From assembly GCF_003254505.1 (NCBI RefSeq), contig NZ_QFYP01000001.1:542001-606000 (forward strand): a DNA stretch of 64,000 nt. The letters are read 5' to 3'. The notes beneath the pieces were generated by a model. That model was not told where the DNA came from. It ran no database searches and saw nothing but the letters and a program-made list of their open reading frames with translations. Numbering within the stretch: position 1 is the first letter of the stretch; each line of letters begins with the position of its first letter. Of the stretch, positions 52,310 to 62,947 are shown piece by piece. This DNA is from Phenylobacterium hankyongense. Its GTDB lineage: Bacteria > Pseudomonadota > Alphaproteobacteria > Caulobacterales > Caulobacteraceae. The position numbers and the translations under genes were made by a program.

Positions 52310-55300
52310 CTAGAAGTCGGCCGTCAGGCCGACGAACAGCGTCCGACCCAGGGCGTCGTAGGTGCCCGGATAGGTGTTGCCGTTGCCGTAGGGCGGTCCA
52401 GCCGCCGGGAAGTTGTTCGCGTCGAGGATCGGCGGATCCTTGTCGAACACGTTGTTGACGCCGGCGCGCAGCGTGATCGTGTCGCGCACCGCCCAGGTTC
52501 CGGAGATGTCGAGGTAGTCGTACGCCTTGATCTTCGCGTCGAGCACGTCGGTCCGGCCAAGCGGATCGGCCAGGAACAGGTTGGACTCGTTGGCGTCCAT
52601 CTTCACCTCGCCGACGTGGCGCCAGTCGAGCGAGACCGTCACCGGCCACGGCGTCGTCCAGGTCACCCGGAACTTGTGGCGCCACTTCGGGATCGGGCCG
52701 GTGGAGGCCGGAGAGGCCGCGCCCGTGCCGATCGCGCTGCAGACCGGGCCGTAGAGGCCGGCGCAGTCGAAGGTGCCGCCGCCGGTGGTCGGCTGGACTT
52801 CGTACTTGTTGGTGTAGGTGCCCACCAGGTTGAAAGACAGGCCGCCCCATTCGCCCATGCCCCAGTCCGAGAACTTGGTGCGGTAGTTGGCGTTCACGTC
52901 CACGCCCGACGTACGAAGGTAGCCGGTGTTCGCGTTGGTGGCGTCCACGTAGCCCGCGGCGCCGAAGATGGCGCCGTTGGCGGGATCGCGGTGGAAACGC
53001 GAACAAGCTGCCGGGTTGCCGTTCAGCACGCAGTCGACGACGGTCAGGTTCGGCAGCGACGAAATCAGGTTGCTGATCTTGATGTCGAAGTAGTCGATGC
53101 TGATGTCGAAGCCGGGCAGGAACCGCGGCCGCAGCACGAAGCCGGCGGTATAGGTGTCCGCCTCTTCAGCCTTCAGATCCGTGTTGCCGGCGAACAAGGC
53201 CGTGCACTGGGCCGCCGGGCATTGATCGATGCCGGCAGTGTACTGCGCCGCCGTCGCGCCGCTGCGCAGGCATTGGGCGAGCGTGGCCGACACCTTGCCG
53301 GTGATGAGGCCGGCCGCGCAGGGATCGGCGCCGCCGAACAGGCCCACCGCCAGCGCGGTGAAGAGTTCCACCACGTTGGGGGCACGCACCGCGCGGTTGT
53401 AGCCGGCGCGGAACTTCAGATCGTCGACCACCGTATAGTTCACTCCGATCTTGTAGGAGTGCGTGGTGTTCGCCGCCGTGTTGTAGTCGGAGAAGCGATA
53501 GCCGAGTTCGACGTTCAGGTCCTTGGCCAGCGGCTGGTCCTGCAACAGCGGAACCCGCGCTTCGCCGAACAGCTCATAGACGTCGAAGCTGCCGGAATTG
53601 CCCAAGGTGGGGCCGCCCTGGCCCGAGAGGTCGCCGGACGCAAACTCCTGGTCGACGCGAAGGTCCAGGGACTCGCGACGGTACTCCGCGCCGAGCGCCA
53701 CGCCGACGCCGTCGTTCGCCCAGGGCGCCTTGAAGCCGTATTGGCCCAGGTCGCCCGTCACCGACACGTTTGCAACCTGCTCCGTGACCTGACCCGACTT
53801 GAAGCCCGGCGCGACCACGTAGGCCAGCATGGCCGGCGAAAGCGCGCCCAGCCGGAACAGGTTGATCGGAACGCAGCCGTCGGTCGTGCCGGACTGGCAC
53901 TGGCCGGTCACCGGATTGACGAGCAACGCGTTCTGCACCCGTGCGGTGGAGACGTCGTTATTGTAGTGCTCGTTGTAGATGCTCGTGCCGTACTGGAGGT
54001 AGGCGTCGTAGTTCCAGCCGTCCGCCAGTTCGCCGCGGGCGCCGAGCGTGATCTTGTAGTTGGTGTGCCGCAGGTCGTCCTGGCGGGGCAGGCTGGCGAA
54101 GCGGAATCCGATGGTCGACTGAACGATCGTCGGGGTGCCGCCCGCCGCGCCGCAGAGCTGGGTCTGCTGCAGCGACGTCATCAGCGGGTTGTTACAGTTG
54201 ATGCCAAAGGTGCTGGTGCCGTTGGCGCCGGTGCCGGCGAACAGGCCGGACGGGGCGATCTGGGCGACGGTGTGGTCGTCGGCGAACAGGAAGTCGCTGT
54301 AGAGGTTCAGCGCCTTGCTGATGTCGTAGTGGGCGAAGAAGCCCGCCGTGTAGCGATCATCGGGACGCTGGAAGTAGTTCAGTGGGCCGTAGTTGTACGA
54401 ATACGCGCTCGTGTAAGGCACGAAGGTCTGGCTGCCGTTCGGGTTCAGCGCGTAGCCGCCGCGCGGCGCGGAGCCGCCGCGGAACCGGCCAAAGGCGCTG
54501 TTGCTCGACCCGGCGCAGATGCGGGTGTCGTAGACCGTCGGGTCGGCGTTGTAGGTCGTCGCGATGCTGCACGCCGAGTAGTCGCGCGAGCCTTGCAGCA
54601 CCGGCTTGATGTGCCGGTAGCCGGCATAGGCGGTGACGTTGCCCTTGCCGTCCGGAGCGTTCACGCCGAACACCACGGTGACATCCGTGGTCGCGCCGTC
54701 GCGCACGTTGCCGGTCGGGACGGTCACCGGGTAGGAGGCCGAGCGCTCGGTGCCCTGGATCCCGCTGTTGTTGTTGTTGTGCTGGAACTCGCCGAACTGG
54801 GCGTCGATCCGGAAGCCTTCGAAGTCGTGCTTCATGATGAAGTTGACGACGCCCGCCAAGGCGTCGGAACCGTACACCGCCGAGGCGCCGCCGGTGAGCA
54901 CGTCGACCCGGTCGACCAGGGCGGCGGGGATGTTGTTCAGGTCCGCCACGGGCGTCGACGGGTCGCCGGGCATCAGGCGGCGGCCGTCGACCAGCACCAG
55001 GGTCCGGGCGGAACCCAGGCCGCGCAGGTTGACGGTGGCGATGCCGGTGCCGCCGTTGGAAACATTGCCGCTCTGCGAGGCGATGACCTGCGGCAGGTTG
55101 TTGAGCAGCGATTCGACGTTGGTCGTGCCCTGTAGCTTCAACTCCTGGTCGGTGATCACGGTCACCGGGCTGACGCTGGTCAGGTTCGGCGTCGGAATGC
55201 GCGAGCCGGTGACCACGATTTCGGAGACTTCGCCCCCGGCGGCTGGCGCCTGGGCCGCGGCTTGGGTGGCGGACAGGCCGAGCAGGGCCACTCCACAAAT

Positions 55301-55345
55301 CATGGAAGACGCCATCAGGCGCTCCCGCACGGTTCTGGTTTTCAA
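52310..55345 (-). CDS. TonB-dependent outer-membrane receptor 2
   Basis: A 1011-residue outer-membrane receptor of the same class as receptor 1. It has a signal peptide (about 1-32), a TonB-box-like segment VSEIVVTGSRIPTPN, a plug with LVDGRRLMPGDPSTPVADLN and LTGGASAVYGSDALAGVVNF, and a barrel ending in LFVGLTADF. Barrel loops have several Cys pairs (for example IDQCPAAQC). It has its own upstream boxes that match those of receptor 1. A TPR-sulfotransferase gene lies downstream and a small secreted protein gene is divergent. Confidence 0.93.
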   Translation of the reverse strand: MKTRTVRERLMASSMICGVALLGLSATQAAAQAPAAGGEVSEIVVTGSRIPTPNLTSVSPVTVITDQELKLQGTTNVESLLNNLPQVIASQSGNVSNGGTGIATVNLRGLGSARTLVLVDGRRLMPGDPSTPVADLNNIPAALVDRVDVLTGGASAVYGSDALAGVVNFIMKHDFEGFRIDAQFGEFQHNNNNSGIQGTERSASYPVTVPTGNVRDGATTDVTVVFGVNAPDGKGNVTAYAGYRHIKPVLQGSRDYSACSIATTYNADPTVYDTRICAGSSNSAFGRFRGGSAPRGGYALNPNGSQTFVPYTSAYSYNYGPLNYFQRPDDRYTAGFFAHYDISKALNLYSDFLFADDHTVAQIAPSGLFAGTGANGTSTFGINCNNPLMTSLQQTQLCGAAGGTPTIVQSTIGFRFASLPRQDDLRHTNYKITLGARGELADGWNYDAYLQYGTSIYNEHYNNDVSTARVQNALLVNPVTGQCQSGTTDGCVPINLFRLGALSPAMLAYVVAPGFKSGQVTEQVANVSVTGDLGQYGFKAPWANDGVGVALGAEYRRESLDLRVDQEFASGDLSGQGGPTLGNSGSFDVYELFGEARVPLLQDQPLAKDLNVELGYRFSDYNTAANTTHSYKIGVNYTVVDDLKFRAGYNRAVRAPNVVELFTALAVGLFGGADPCAAGLITGKVSATLAQCLRSGATAAQYTAGIDQCPAAQCTALFAGNTDLKAEEADTYTAGFVLRPRFLPGFDISIDYFDIKISNLISSLPNLTVVDCVLNGNPAACSRFHRDPANGAIFGAAGYVDATNANTGYLRTSGVDVNANYRTKFSDWGMGEWGGLSFNLVGTYTNKYEVQPTTGGGTFDCAGLYGPVCSAIGTGAASPASTGPIPKWRHKFRVTWTTPWPVTVSLDWRHVGEVKMDANESNLFLADPLGRTDVLDAKIKAYDYLDISGTWAVRDTITLRAGVNNVFDKDPPILDANNFPAAGPPYGNGNTYPGTYDALGRTLFVGLTADF

Positions 55346-55430
55346 GATCTATCCTCCAGCGGCCAGCCGATTCAGATCAGGCCACACCGCTCCCCAACTG
55401 AAAGTTTGGTCCCAGAAACCATTGTCTCCG

Positions 55431-55447
55431 GTTACGCAGGAGTTACG
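55431..55447 (-). promoter_or_regulatory. Proximal direct-repeat box of TonB receptor 2
   Basis: On the minus strand CGTAAC, five bases, CGTAAC, 85 bp before the receptor start codon. It is identical in half-sites and spacing to the box of receptor 1 (47454-47470). Confidence 0.5.
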
Positions 55448-55506
55448 TGCCTATACGACAAACGGTCAAAGAGAATCCGAGCCACGCAACATTGTGGACG
55501 CCGACC

Positions 55507-55524
55507 TGTCGCATTCGGGTCACA
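55507..55524 (-). promoter_or_regulatory. Distal direct-repeat box of TonB receptor 2
   Basis: On the minus strand TGTGAC, CCGAA, TGCGAC, A. It matches the receptor-1 box at 16 of 18 positions. The gap 55346-55669 holds this box, the proximal box and no gene; it is also the upstream region of the divergent secreted-protein gene. Confidence 0.5.
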
Positions 55525-55669
55525 TATTGTCGCACCTCCGTAGGGGCGGGGGCACAGGGCGGCGGGGTCCGAACACAATTCGGGCGGAGATTGCCGCGGC
55601 GCTCAGTTGCCGATTGAATAGGCGCTGTGACGTCGAGAGTTGGAAGACGTGGGGGTTGGGGGGCGGAAG

Positions 55670-56209
55670 ATGTCGATCAGGCGCATTCGCGGCAGACTCG
55701 CGCTCGGCGGTGTGGTGGCGGTCGCGCTGGCGGCGTCGGCCCTCGCCCAGACCGGCGCGCGCAACCTGCCCAGGACGGTGCAGCGGTTGCTGGAATGCCG
55801 CAGGATCGACGCCAGCCCCGAGCGGCTGGCCTGCTACGACGCCGCCGTCGACGACATAGGCCAGGCGCTCGCCAAGGGCGACGTCATCACCATCGACCAT
55901 GAGCAGGCCACCACCCTGCGGCGGCAGGCGTTCGGCTTCAGCCTGCCCTCGCTCGGCTTCCTCGACCGCGGACAAAAGCCCGAGACCGTCGACCGCATGA
56001 CCGCGGTGGCCAAGACCGCCTACCGGCGCGGCGACGGCTCATGGGTGATCGAACTCGAGGACGGCGCGGTGTGGACCCAGATCGACAGCGAAGCCATCGC
56101 ACGCGCGCCGCGCGCCGGATCGAGCGTCGTGATCAGCAAGGCCGCGATGGGCAGCTATTTCCTCAAGGTCGATGGGCAACGGGCGGTCCGCGCCCGGCGC
56201 ACCAACTAG
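55670..56209 (+). CDS. Secreted Cys protein, paralog 2
   Basis: A 179-residue secreted protein, paralog of 49960-50487. It has a signal peptide (about 1-27, ending SALAQ), LLECRRIDASPERLACYDAA with two Cys, GDVITIDHEQATTLRRQAFG, FSLPSLGF and a strand-rich C-terminal half. A GGGGGCGGAAG site precedes the ATG at 55670. It is divergent from TonB receptor 2 and shares its upstream region. The function is unknown. Confidence 0.75.
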   Translation: MSIRRIRGRLALGGVVAVALAASALAQTGARNLPRTVQRLLECRRIDASPERLACYDAAVDDIGQALAKGDVITIDHEQATTLRRQAFGFSLPSLGFLDRGQKPETVDRMTAVAKTAYRRGDGSWVIELEDGAVWTQIDSEAIARAPRAGSSVVISKAAMGSYFLKVDGQRAVRARRTN

Positions 56210-56216
56210 GCCGCCT

Positions 56217-57125
56217 TCAGCGGTCCTTGGGGTCGATGGCGTCGCGCAGGCCGTCGCCGATGAAGTTGAAGCTCATCAGCGTCACCACCATCACCGCCGA
56301 GGGAAAGGCCAGCAGCCAGGGAGCCAGTTCCATGTCCTGGGCGCCGTGGGCGATCAGCGTGCCGAGCGAGGCCATCGGCGGCTGGACGCCGAGGCCGAGG
56401 AAGCTGAGGAAGCTCTCGGCCAGGATCACGGCGGGGATGGTCAGCGTCACATAGACCACCACCGGCCCCAGCAGGTTGGGCACGATGTGACGGGTGATGA
56501 CACCGCCCTGGCTCAGCCCCGCGGCGCGGGCGGCCTCGACGAACTCCTTGTGCTTCAGGGTCAGGGTCTGGCCGCGCACGATCCGGCTCATGGTCAGCCA
56601 CTCGACCGCGCCGATGGCCACGAAGATCAGGATGAAGTTGGAGCCGAAGGTGACCATCAGCAGGATCACGAAGAAGATGAACGGCAGCGAATAGAGCACG
56701 TCGACGATGCGCATCATCGCCTCGTCCAGCCGGCCGCCGACGTAACCTGCGACAGCGCCCCAGGCGACGCCGATCACCAGCGAGACGAAGGTGGCCACCA
56801 GCCCGATCGCCAGGGACACGCGCAGGCCCATCAAGAGGCGCGCGCAGAGGTCGCGGCCCAGCGCGTCCGTCCCCATCAGGTGGCCGTGGGTCAGCGGGCC
56901 CACCCAGGTGTCGGCCTTGTTGACCTGGTCGTAGGGGAAGCGCGTCAGGTGCGGCCCGACCAGCGCGGCGGCGACCAGCAGCGCCAGCACGATCATGCCC
57001 GCGACCGCCGCGCGGTTGCGCAGCAGCCGCCGGCGCGCGTCGTCCCACAGGCCGCGGCCGCGGACCGCCCGCTCCATCGCCTCGGCGCCCTTGCGCGAGC
57101 CTGGAGTGAGCACGGCGCCGCTCAT
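56217..57125 (-). CDS. Peptide ABC-transporter permease (OppC/DppC-like)
   Basis: A 302-residue inner-membrane permease. It has an N-terminal cytoplasmic segment, a first helix (RNRAAVAGMIVLALLVAAAL), the OppC signature HLMGTDALGRDLCARLLMG, and the EAA loop EFVEAARAAGLSQGGVITRHI. It overlaps the OppB-like gene by four bases (ATGA). No binding-protein or ATPase gene is beside it, so the pair must work with components encoded elsewhere. Confidence 0.92.
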   Translation of the reverse strand: MSGAVLTPGSRKGAEAMERAVRGRGLWDDARRRLLRNRAAVAGMIVLALLVAAALVGPHLTRFPYDQVNKADTWVGPLTHGHLMGTDALGRDLCARLLMGLRVSLAIGLVATFVSLVIGVAWGAVAGYVGGRLDEAMMRIVDVLYSLPFIFFVILLMVTFGSNFILIFVAIGAVEWLTMSRIVRGQTLTLKHKEFVEAARAAGLSQGGVITRHIVPNLLGPVVVYVTLTIPAVILAESFLSFLGLGVQPPMASLGTLIAHGAQDMELAPWLLAFPSAVMVVTLMSFNFIGDGLRDAIDPKDR

Positions 57126-58045
57126 GAGAGCCGCACGCGCGGATCGAGCGCCGCATAGAGCAGGTCGGCCACCAGGTTCAGCGCCAGGATCAGGGCGGCG
57201 TAGACGATCACCATCCCCATCACCACCGTGTAGTCCCGCTGCAGGGCGCTGATGACGAAGAACTTCCCCAGGCCCGGCAGGTTGAAGATCTTCTCCACCA
57301 CCAGCGAGCCGGTGAGCAGGCCGGCGCAGGCGGGGCCGAGGTAGCTGACCAGCGGCAGGATGGCGGCGCGCAGGGCGTGCCGGCCGACGATCCGGTGCTC
57401 CGGCAGGCCCTTGGCCCGCGCGGTGCGCACATAGTTGGACCGCAACACCTCGATCATCCCGGCCCGGGTCAGCCGCGAGATGATGGCGATCTGCGGCAGG
57501 GCCAGCACCGTCACCGGCAGCACCAGGTTGATCGCCGCCCCGTCGTTCCAGCCGGCGCTGGGGACCCATCCGAGCCTGGAGGCGAACAGCAGCACCAGCA
57601 GCGGCGCGGTGACGAAGGTCGGGATGCAGACGCCGAGGATGGCCACCGTCATGACGCCATAGTCGAGGCTGCGGTTCTGGCGCAGCGCCGCCAGCACGCC
57701 GAGGCTGACGCCGGTCACCGAGGCGATCAGGATCGCCGACAGGCCGAGCTTCAGGGAGACGCCGTAGTTCTCCTTGAGGATCTGCAGGACGGACTTGTCC
57801 TTGTACTTCAGCGACGGCCCGAGGTCGCCGCGGGCCACGCCGGCCAGGTAGTCGAGGTACTGCTGGCCCAGCGGCTTGTTCATCCCGTACCTGGCCAGCA
57901 CGTAGCGCTCGATCTCGGGCGACAGCTTGCGGTCGGTGTCGAACGGGCTGCCGGGCGCCGCGCGCATCATGAAGAAGGCGAGCGTCACCACCAGGAACAG
58001 GGTCGGGATCGCGATCAGGAGGCGCCGGCCGATGAAGCGGAGCAT
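57122..58045 (-). CDS. Peptide ABC-transporter permease (OppB/DppB-like)
   Basis: A 307-residue permease with six membrane helices. It begins MLRFIGRRLLIAIPTLF and has PGSPFD, the EAA loop NYVRTARAKGLPEHRIVGRHAL, and a C-terminal LDPRVRLS typical of DppB/OppB. ATG 58045 is used; the open frame upstream is not conserved. It is the first gene of a two-gene permease unit. Confidence 0.92.
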   Translation of the reverse strand: MLRFIGRRLLIAIPTLFLVVTLAFFMMRAAPGSPFDTDRKLSPEIERYVLARYGMNKPLGQQYLDYLAGVARGDLGPSLKYKDKSVLQILKENYGVSLKLGLSAILIASVTGVSLGVLAALRQNRSLDYGVMTVAILGVCIPTFVTAPLLVLLFASRLGWVPSAGWNDGAAINLVLPVTVLALPQIAIISRLTRAGMIEVLRSNYVRTARAKGLPEHRIVGRHALRAAILPLVSYLGPACAGLLTGSLVVEKIFNLPGLGKFFVISALQRDYTVVMGMVIVYAALILALNLVADLLYAALDPRVRLS

Positions 58046-58158
58046 GGGATGACCGGGCGGTGTCGCAGGGGGCCTTTGCAGGCCGGGCGTTGCGAAACTT
58101 CCACCGGCCCCCGATGATGTCAAACCAAGCGCCCTCCTCCAGCCAGTACCGAGCCGCC

Positions 58159-58569
58159 ATGACCGATTTCCGACGCGTCACCGACCAGCTTTCCGTCAGC
58201 CCGCAGATCCGGTTGGACGAGGTCGTGGAGGCCGCCAACCAGGGCTTTCGCACGATCATCAACAACCGGCCGGACGGCGAGGAGCCGGGCCAGCCCACCA
58301 GCCTGGAGTTCGAGGCCGCCGCCGCGGCGGAGGGCCTGGCCTATGTCCACATCCCGGTGCGGGGCGGCCCGACCCCGGAGCAGGTCGAAGGCGTGCGGCG
58401 GGTGTTCGAGGAATCCGACGGGCCGGTGCTGGCCTTCTGCCGCTCCGGCACGCGCTCGATCGTCACCTGGTCGATCGGCCAGGCGCTGGGCGGGACCTAC
58501 AGCCGCGACGAGCTGATCAGGCTCGGCCGGGAGGCCGGCTACGACCTCTCCGGCGTCCTGCCGGCCTAG
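58159..58569 (+). CDS. TIGR01244-family phosphatase/sulfurtransferase-like protein (DUF442)
   Basis: A 136-residue protein of the beta-lactamase-hydrolase-like group. It has DFRRVTDQLSVSPQI, GFRTIINNRPDGEEPGQP and the Cys loop LAFCRSGTRS, which resembles a protein-tyrosine-phosphatase/rhodanese active site. In the full-length family (Blh) this domain is joined to a metallo-beta-lactamase domain. Here a separate metallo-hydrolase gene follows after 4 bp, so the pair may work together. The start is ATG 58159. Confidence 0.88.
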   Translation: MTDFRRVTDQLSVSPQIRLDEVVEAANQGFRTIINNRPDGEEPGQPTSLEFEAAAAAEGLAYVHIPVRGGPTPEQVEGVRRVFEESDGPVLAFCRSGTRSIVTWSIGQALGGTYSRDELIRLGREAGYDLSGVLPA

Positions 58570-58573
58570 GGCG

Positions 58574-59470
58574 ATGATCCCCTACGTCCGCCAGATCGAG
58601 TTCGAGTACGGGCGCTGCGACCAGGTCTCGCCGCTGATCCGGCGGGTGATCGCCAACAATCCCGGCCCCTTCACCTTCACCGGCACGGGGACCTATATCG
58701 TCGGCCGCGACGAGGTGGCGGTGATCGACCCCGGCCCGGACGACCCGGCGCACCTGGAGGCGATCCTGGCCGCCGTCGCGGGCGAACGGGTCACCCACAT
58801 TCTGATCACCCACCACCATGCCGACCACTCGCCGCTGGCCGGCGCGCTGAAGGCCGCGACCGGGGCGACCATCTACGGCTGCGCGGTGGCGGCCCCCGAG
58901 GCGGACGACACCGGCGAGGTGCGCATGGAGGCCGGCCACGACCACGACTTCCGCCCCGACGTCAGCCTCTGCGGCGGCGGCGAGGTGTCCGGCCCCGGCT
59001 GGACGCTGGAAGCCATCGCGACCCCCGGCCACACCTCCAACCACATCTGCTACGCGCTGAAGGAGGAGAACTGCCTGTTCTCCGGCGACCACATCATGGG
59101 CTGGTCGACGACGGTGATCACCCCGCCGGACGGGGACATGACCGACTATCTGAGGAGCCTGGAGCTGATCCGCGCGCGGGGCTTCTCGACCCTTTGGCCC
59201 ACGCACGGCCCGCCGATCCGCGCGGTCACCCCGTTCATCGACGCCTACCTCGAACATCGCCAGGAGCGGGTGGAGCAGATCCTCAAGGCGCTGGCCGCCG
59301 GCCCGGCGCGGATCGCGGACCTGGTGCCGCGGCTCTACGCCGACGTGGACGCCCGGCTGTGGCCGGCGGCCGCCCGCTCGATGCTGGCGGCGATGATCCA
59401 CCTGGCGCGGGAGGGCCGGATCACCGCCGACGGCGCGCCGGGGCCCGACGTCGCCTACCGCCTGGCCTAG
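58574..59470 (+). CDS. Metallo-beta-lactamase-fold hydrolase (LACTB2-like)
   Basis: A 298-residue metal-dependent hydrolase. The zinc-binding motif is ITHHHADHSP, with later ligands in TPGHTSNH and FSGDHIMG, and a C-terminal winged-helix-like domain with RLYADVDARLWPAA. This layout fits the LACTB2/RNase-Z-related group. It follows the DUF442 gene directly and shares a CTAG stop overlap with the convergent GNAT gene. Confidence 0.9.
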   Translation: MIPYVRQIEFEYGRCDQVSPLIRRVIANNPGPFTFTGTGTYIVGRDEVAVIDPGPDDPAHLEAILAAVAGERVTHILITHHHADHSPLAGALKAATGATIYGCAVAAPEADDTGEVRMEAGHDHDFRPDVSLCGGGEVSGPGWTLEAIATPGHTSNHICYALKEENCLFSGDHIMGWSTTVITPPDGDMTDYLRSLELIRARGFSTLWPTHGPPIRAVTPFIDAYLEHRQERVEQILKALAAGPARIADLVPRLYADVDARLWPAAARSMLAAMIHLAREGRITADGAPGPDVAYRLA

Positions 59471-59988
59471 AGCGCCCGTTCCAGCACCACGAACGCCAGG
59501 TCGTCTCGCCTGGGCCGGCCGAACCGGTCGTCGCCGTAGGGAAACGGCCGGATCTCGCCAGTCGCCCGGTAGCCGCGCCGCTGGTACCAGGCGATCAGGG
59601 TGTCGCGCAGGTTGATCACCGTCATCCGCATCCGCGCCGCCCCGTGCGCGCGGGCGAAGTCCTCCGCCGCCGCCAGCAAGGTGCGCCCGAGCTTCTGGTC
59701 CTGCCGGTCGGGCCGCACCGTCAGCAGGCCGAGATACCAGGCGCCCGCCTCCGCCGGCTCCAGCCACACGTGACCCTGAAGCTCGCCGTCGTCGTCGCGC
59801 CAGGTGAGGAGGTGGGCCCCGGGCTTGGCGGCCAGGTCCTCGCGCAGCAGCGCCAGGTTGATCCGGTCGCCGGCGATGATCGACTCGACGTTCCAGCTCG
59901 CCCGCGGGCCCGTCCCGCGGAAGGCGAGGTGGGTCAGGGCGACGACCTCCGGGTGGTCGGCCTCCGTCGCCGGCTGCAGTCGGATCAC
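59467..59988 (-). CDS. GNAT N-acetyltransferase
   Basis: A 173-residue acetyltransferase. It begins VIRLQPATEADHPEVV and has VRPDRQDQKLGRTLLAAAEDFA (acetyl-CoA loop, with Q/K in place of the usual Gly-rich motif), then MTVINLRDTLIAWYQRRGYR. The start is the GTG at 59988, seven bases after the acyl-CoA ligase gene, so the two are probably cotranscribed. The substrate is unknown. Confidence 0.85.
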   Translation of the reverse strand: MIRLQPATEADHPEVVALTHLAFRGTGPRASWNVESIIAGDRINLALLREDLAAKPGAHLLTWRDDDGELQGHVWLEPAEAGAWYLGLLTVRPDRQDQKLGRTLLAAAEDFARAHGAARMRMTVINLRDTLIAWYQRRGYRATGEIRPFPYGDDRFGRPRRDDLAFVVLERAL

Positions 59989-59993
59989 GTGGC

Positions 59994-61640
<1,647 letters not shown>

Positions 61641-61745
61641 CTGAAATTCCTCCCAATGGAAGCCTCGGCGGGCTTTTGCCGCACGTTAGTGGCCCTGGGG
61701 TCGGCGCGCAACGTAACCAGCGATCACCTGCCGAGGCCGCGGCTT

Positions 61746-62906
61746 TCAGAAGATCCAGCCGCTCGGCAGGGAGGAGAGCTGCACGTTGACCAGCACCATC
61801 TGCGCCCCGCCGGTCAGGTCGATGACCGTGTCGGCGCCGACCTGATGCACGGTGTAGGCGCTGCCCGGGTCGACCATCACCCGGTCGCCTTCCGAGGCGT
61901 TGAAGTCGGTGACCCGGTCCATCCCGGCGTCGGCGAAGGTGTGGAAGATGTCGGCGCCGGCGCCGCCGGTGAGGGTGTCGTTCCCGCGGTCCCCGGACAG
62001 CCAGTCGTTGCCCGCGCCGCCGTAGATGACGTCGTCGCCCTGCCCGCCGCGGAGGATCTCGTTCCCCGAGCCGCCGTTCAGCGTGTCGTTGCCGATGTTG
62101 CCGTAGAGGATGTTGCCGCCGGCGTGGGCGGTGATCAGGTCATTGCCCTGGCCGCCGACCAGCCAGTCGTCGCCGCCGGAGCCGCCGTCGATGGTGTCGT
62201 CGCCCCTGTTGCCGTTGATGTTGTCGAAGCCTGACCCGCCGACGATGGAGTCATTGCCGTCGTCGCCCCACAGGGTGTCGCCGCCCGACCAGCCGGTGAG
62301 GGTGTCGTTCCCGGCGCCGGCATGGAGCTCGGGGGCCCCCGCGCCCGCGATCAGGCTGTCGTCGCCGGCGGAGGGGACCGTGTGCGACGGCCCGGGGTCC
62401 GACGAGAACGGCGTGTCGAAATTGCCGAAGCTGCGAACATACTGAGAGATCGGCGTGCCGTAGCCGTCGCGCCAATCGACCGCGCCGCCGGATTCCAGGA
62501 AGGTCTTCAGGTTCCAGACGCCGCCCAGATGGCCGCCGGCCAGCAGGCCGGAGGTGGTGATCGTGACGCCGCCGATCGTCTGGCCGACGTACTTCTCCAG
62601 GCCCAGGGCGTTCAGGTCGTTGTCCACCTTGGTCAGCCACGCCTGCATGGCGGCGTCCTGGGCGATGGGCGATTGCAGGAAGGTGGCCGTGTCCACGACC
62701 CCGAAGGACGCCGCCGTCGCGGTCCAGCCGCCGACGAAGTCGATCGCCGCGGTGCTGTCGCCGCCGTAGAACCCGACCGCCTGCAGCGCCTCCTCGCCGA
62801 GCTGGAAGCGGCCCAGATAGCCGAGGCTGCTCACGAAGCCGTAGTTGTTCCCGGATTCGTTCTTACCCAGCGCGGAAAGTAGATCCTGGTAGGTTCCAGT
62901 ACTCAT
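61746..62906 (-). CDS. RTX-repeat calcium-binding protein
   Basis: A 386-residue protein, likely exported by a type I system. The first part (about 1-180, YQDLLSALGKNESGNNYGFVS, GYLGRFQLGEEAL) resembles lysozyme/transglycosylase-like modules. The middle holds about 8-9 RTX nonapeptides (GAGNDTLTG, GGQGNDLITA, GGQGDDVIYG, GGAGNDWLSG), which bind calcium. A hydrophobic C-terminal end (VLVNVQLSSLPSGWIF) is typical of type I signals. No signal peptide is seen. ATG 62906 is preferred to a TTG upstream. Confidence 0.85.
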   Translation of the reverse strand: MSTGTYQDLLSALGKNESGNNYGFVSSLGYLGRFQLGEEALQAVGFYGGDSTAAIDFVGGWTATAASFGVVDTATFLQSPIAQDAAMQAWLTKVDNDLNALGLEKYVGQTIGGVTITTSGLLAGGHLGGVWNLKTFLESGGAVDWRDGYGTPISQYVRSFGNFDTPFSSDPGPSHTVPSAGDDSLIAGAGAPELHAGAGNDTLTGWSGGDTLWGDDGNDSIVGGSGFDNINGNRGDDTIDGGSGGDDWLVGGQGNDLITAHAGGNILYGNIGNDTLNGGSGNEILRGGQGDDVIYGGAGNDWLSGDRGNDTLTGGAGADIFHTFADAGMDRVTDFNASEGDRVMVDPGSAYTVHQVGADTVIDLTGGAQMVLVNVQLSSLPSGWIF

Positions 62907-62947
62907 TCCGATCACACCCTTTTTCTGGAGCGCCGTTCCCGACAAAC

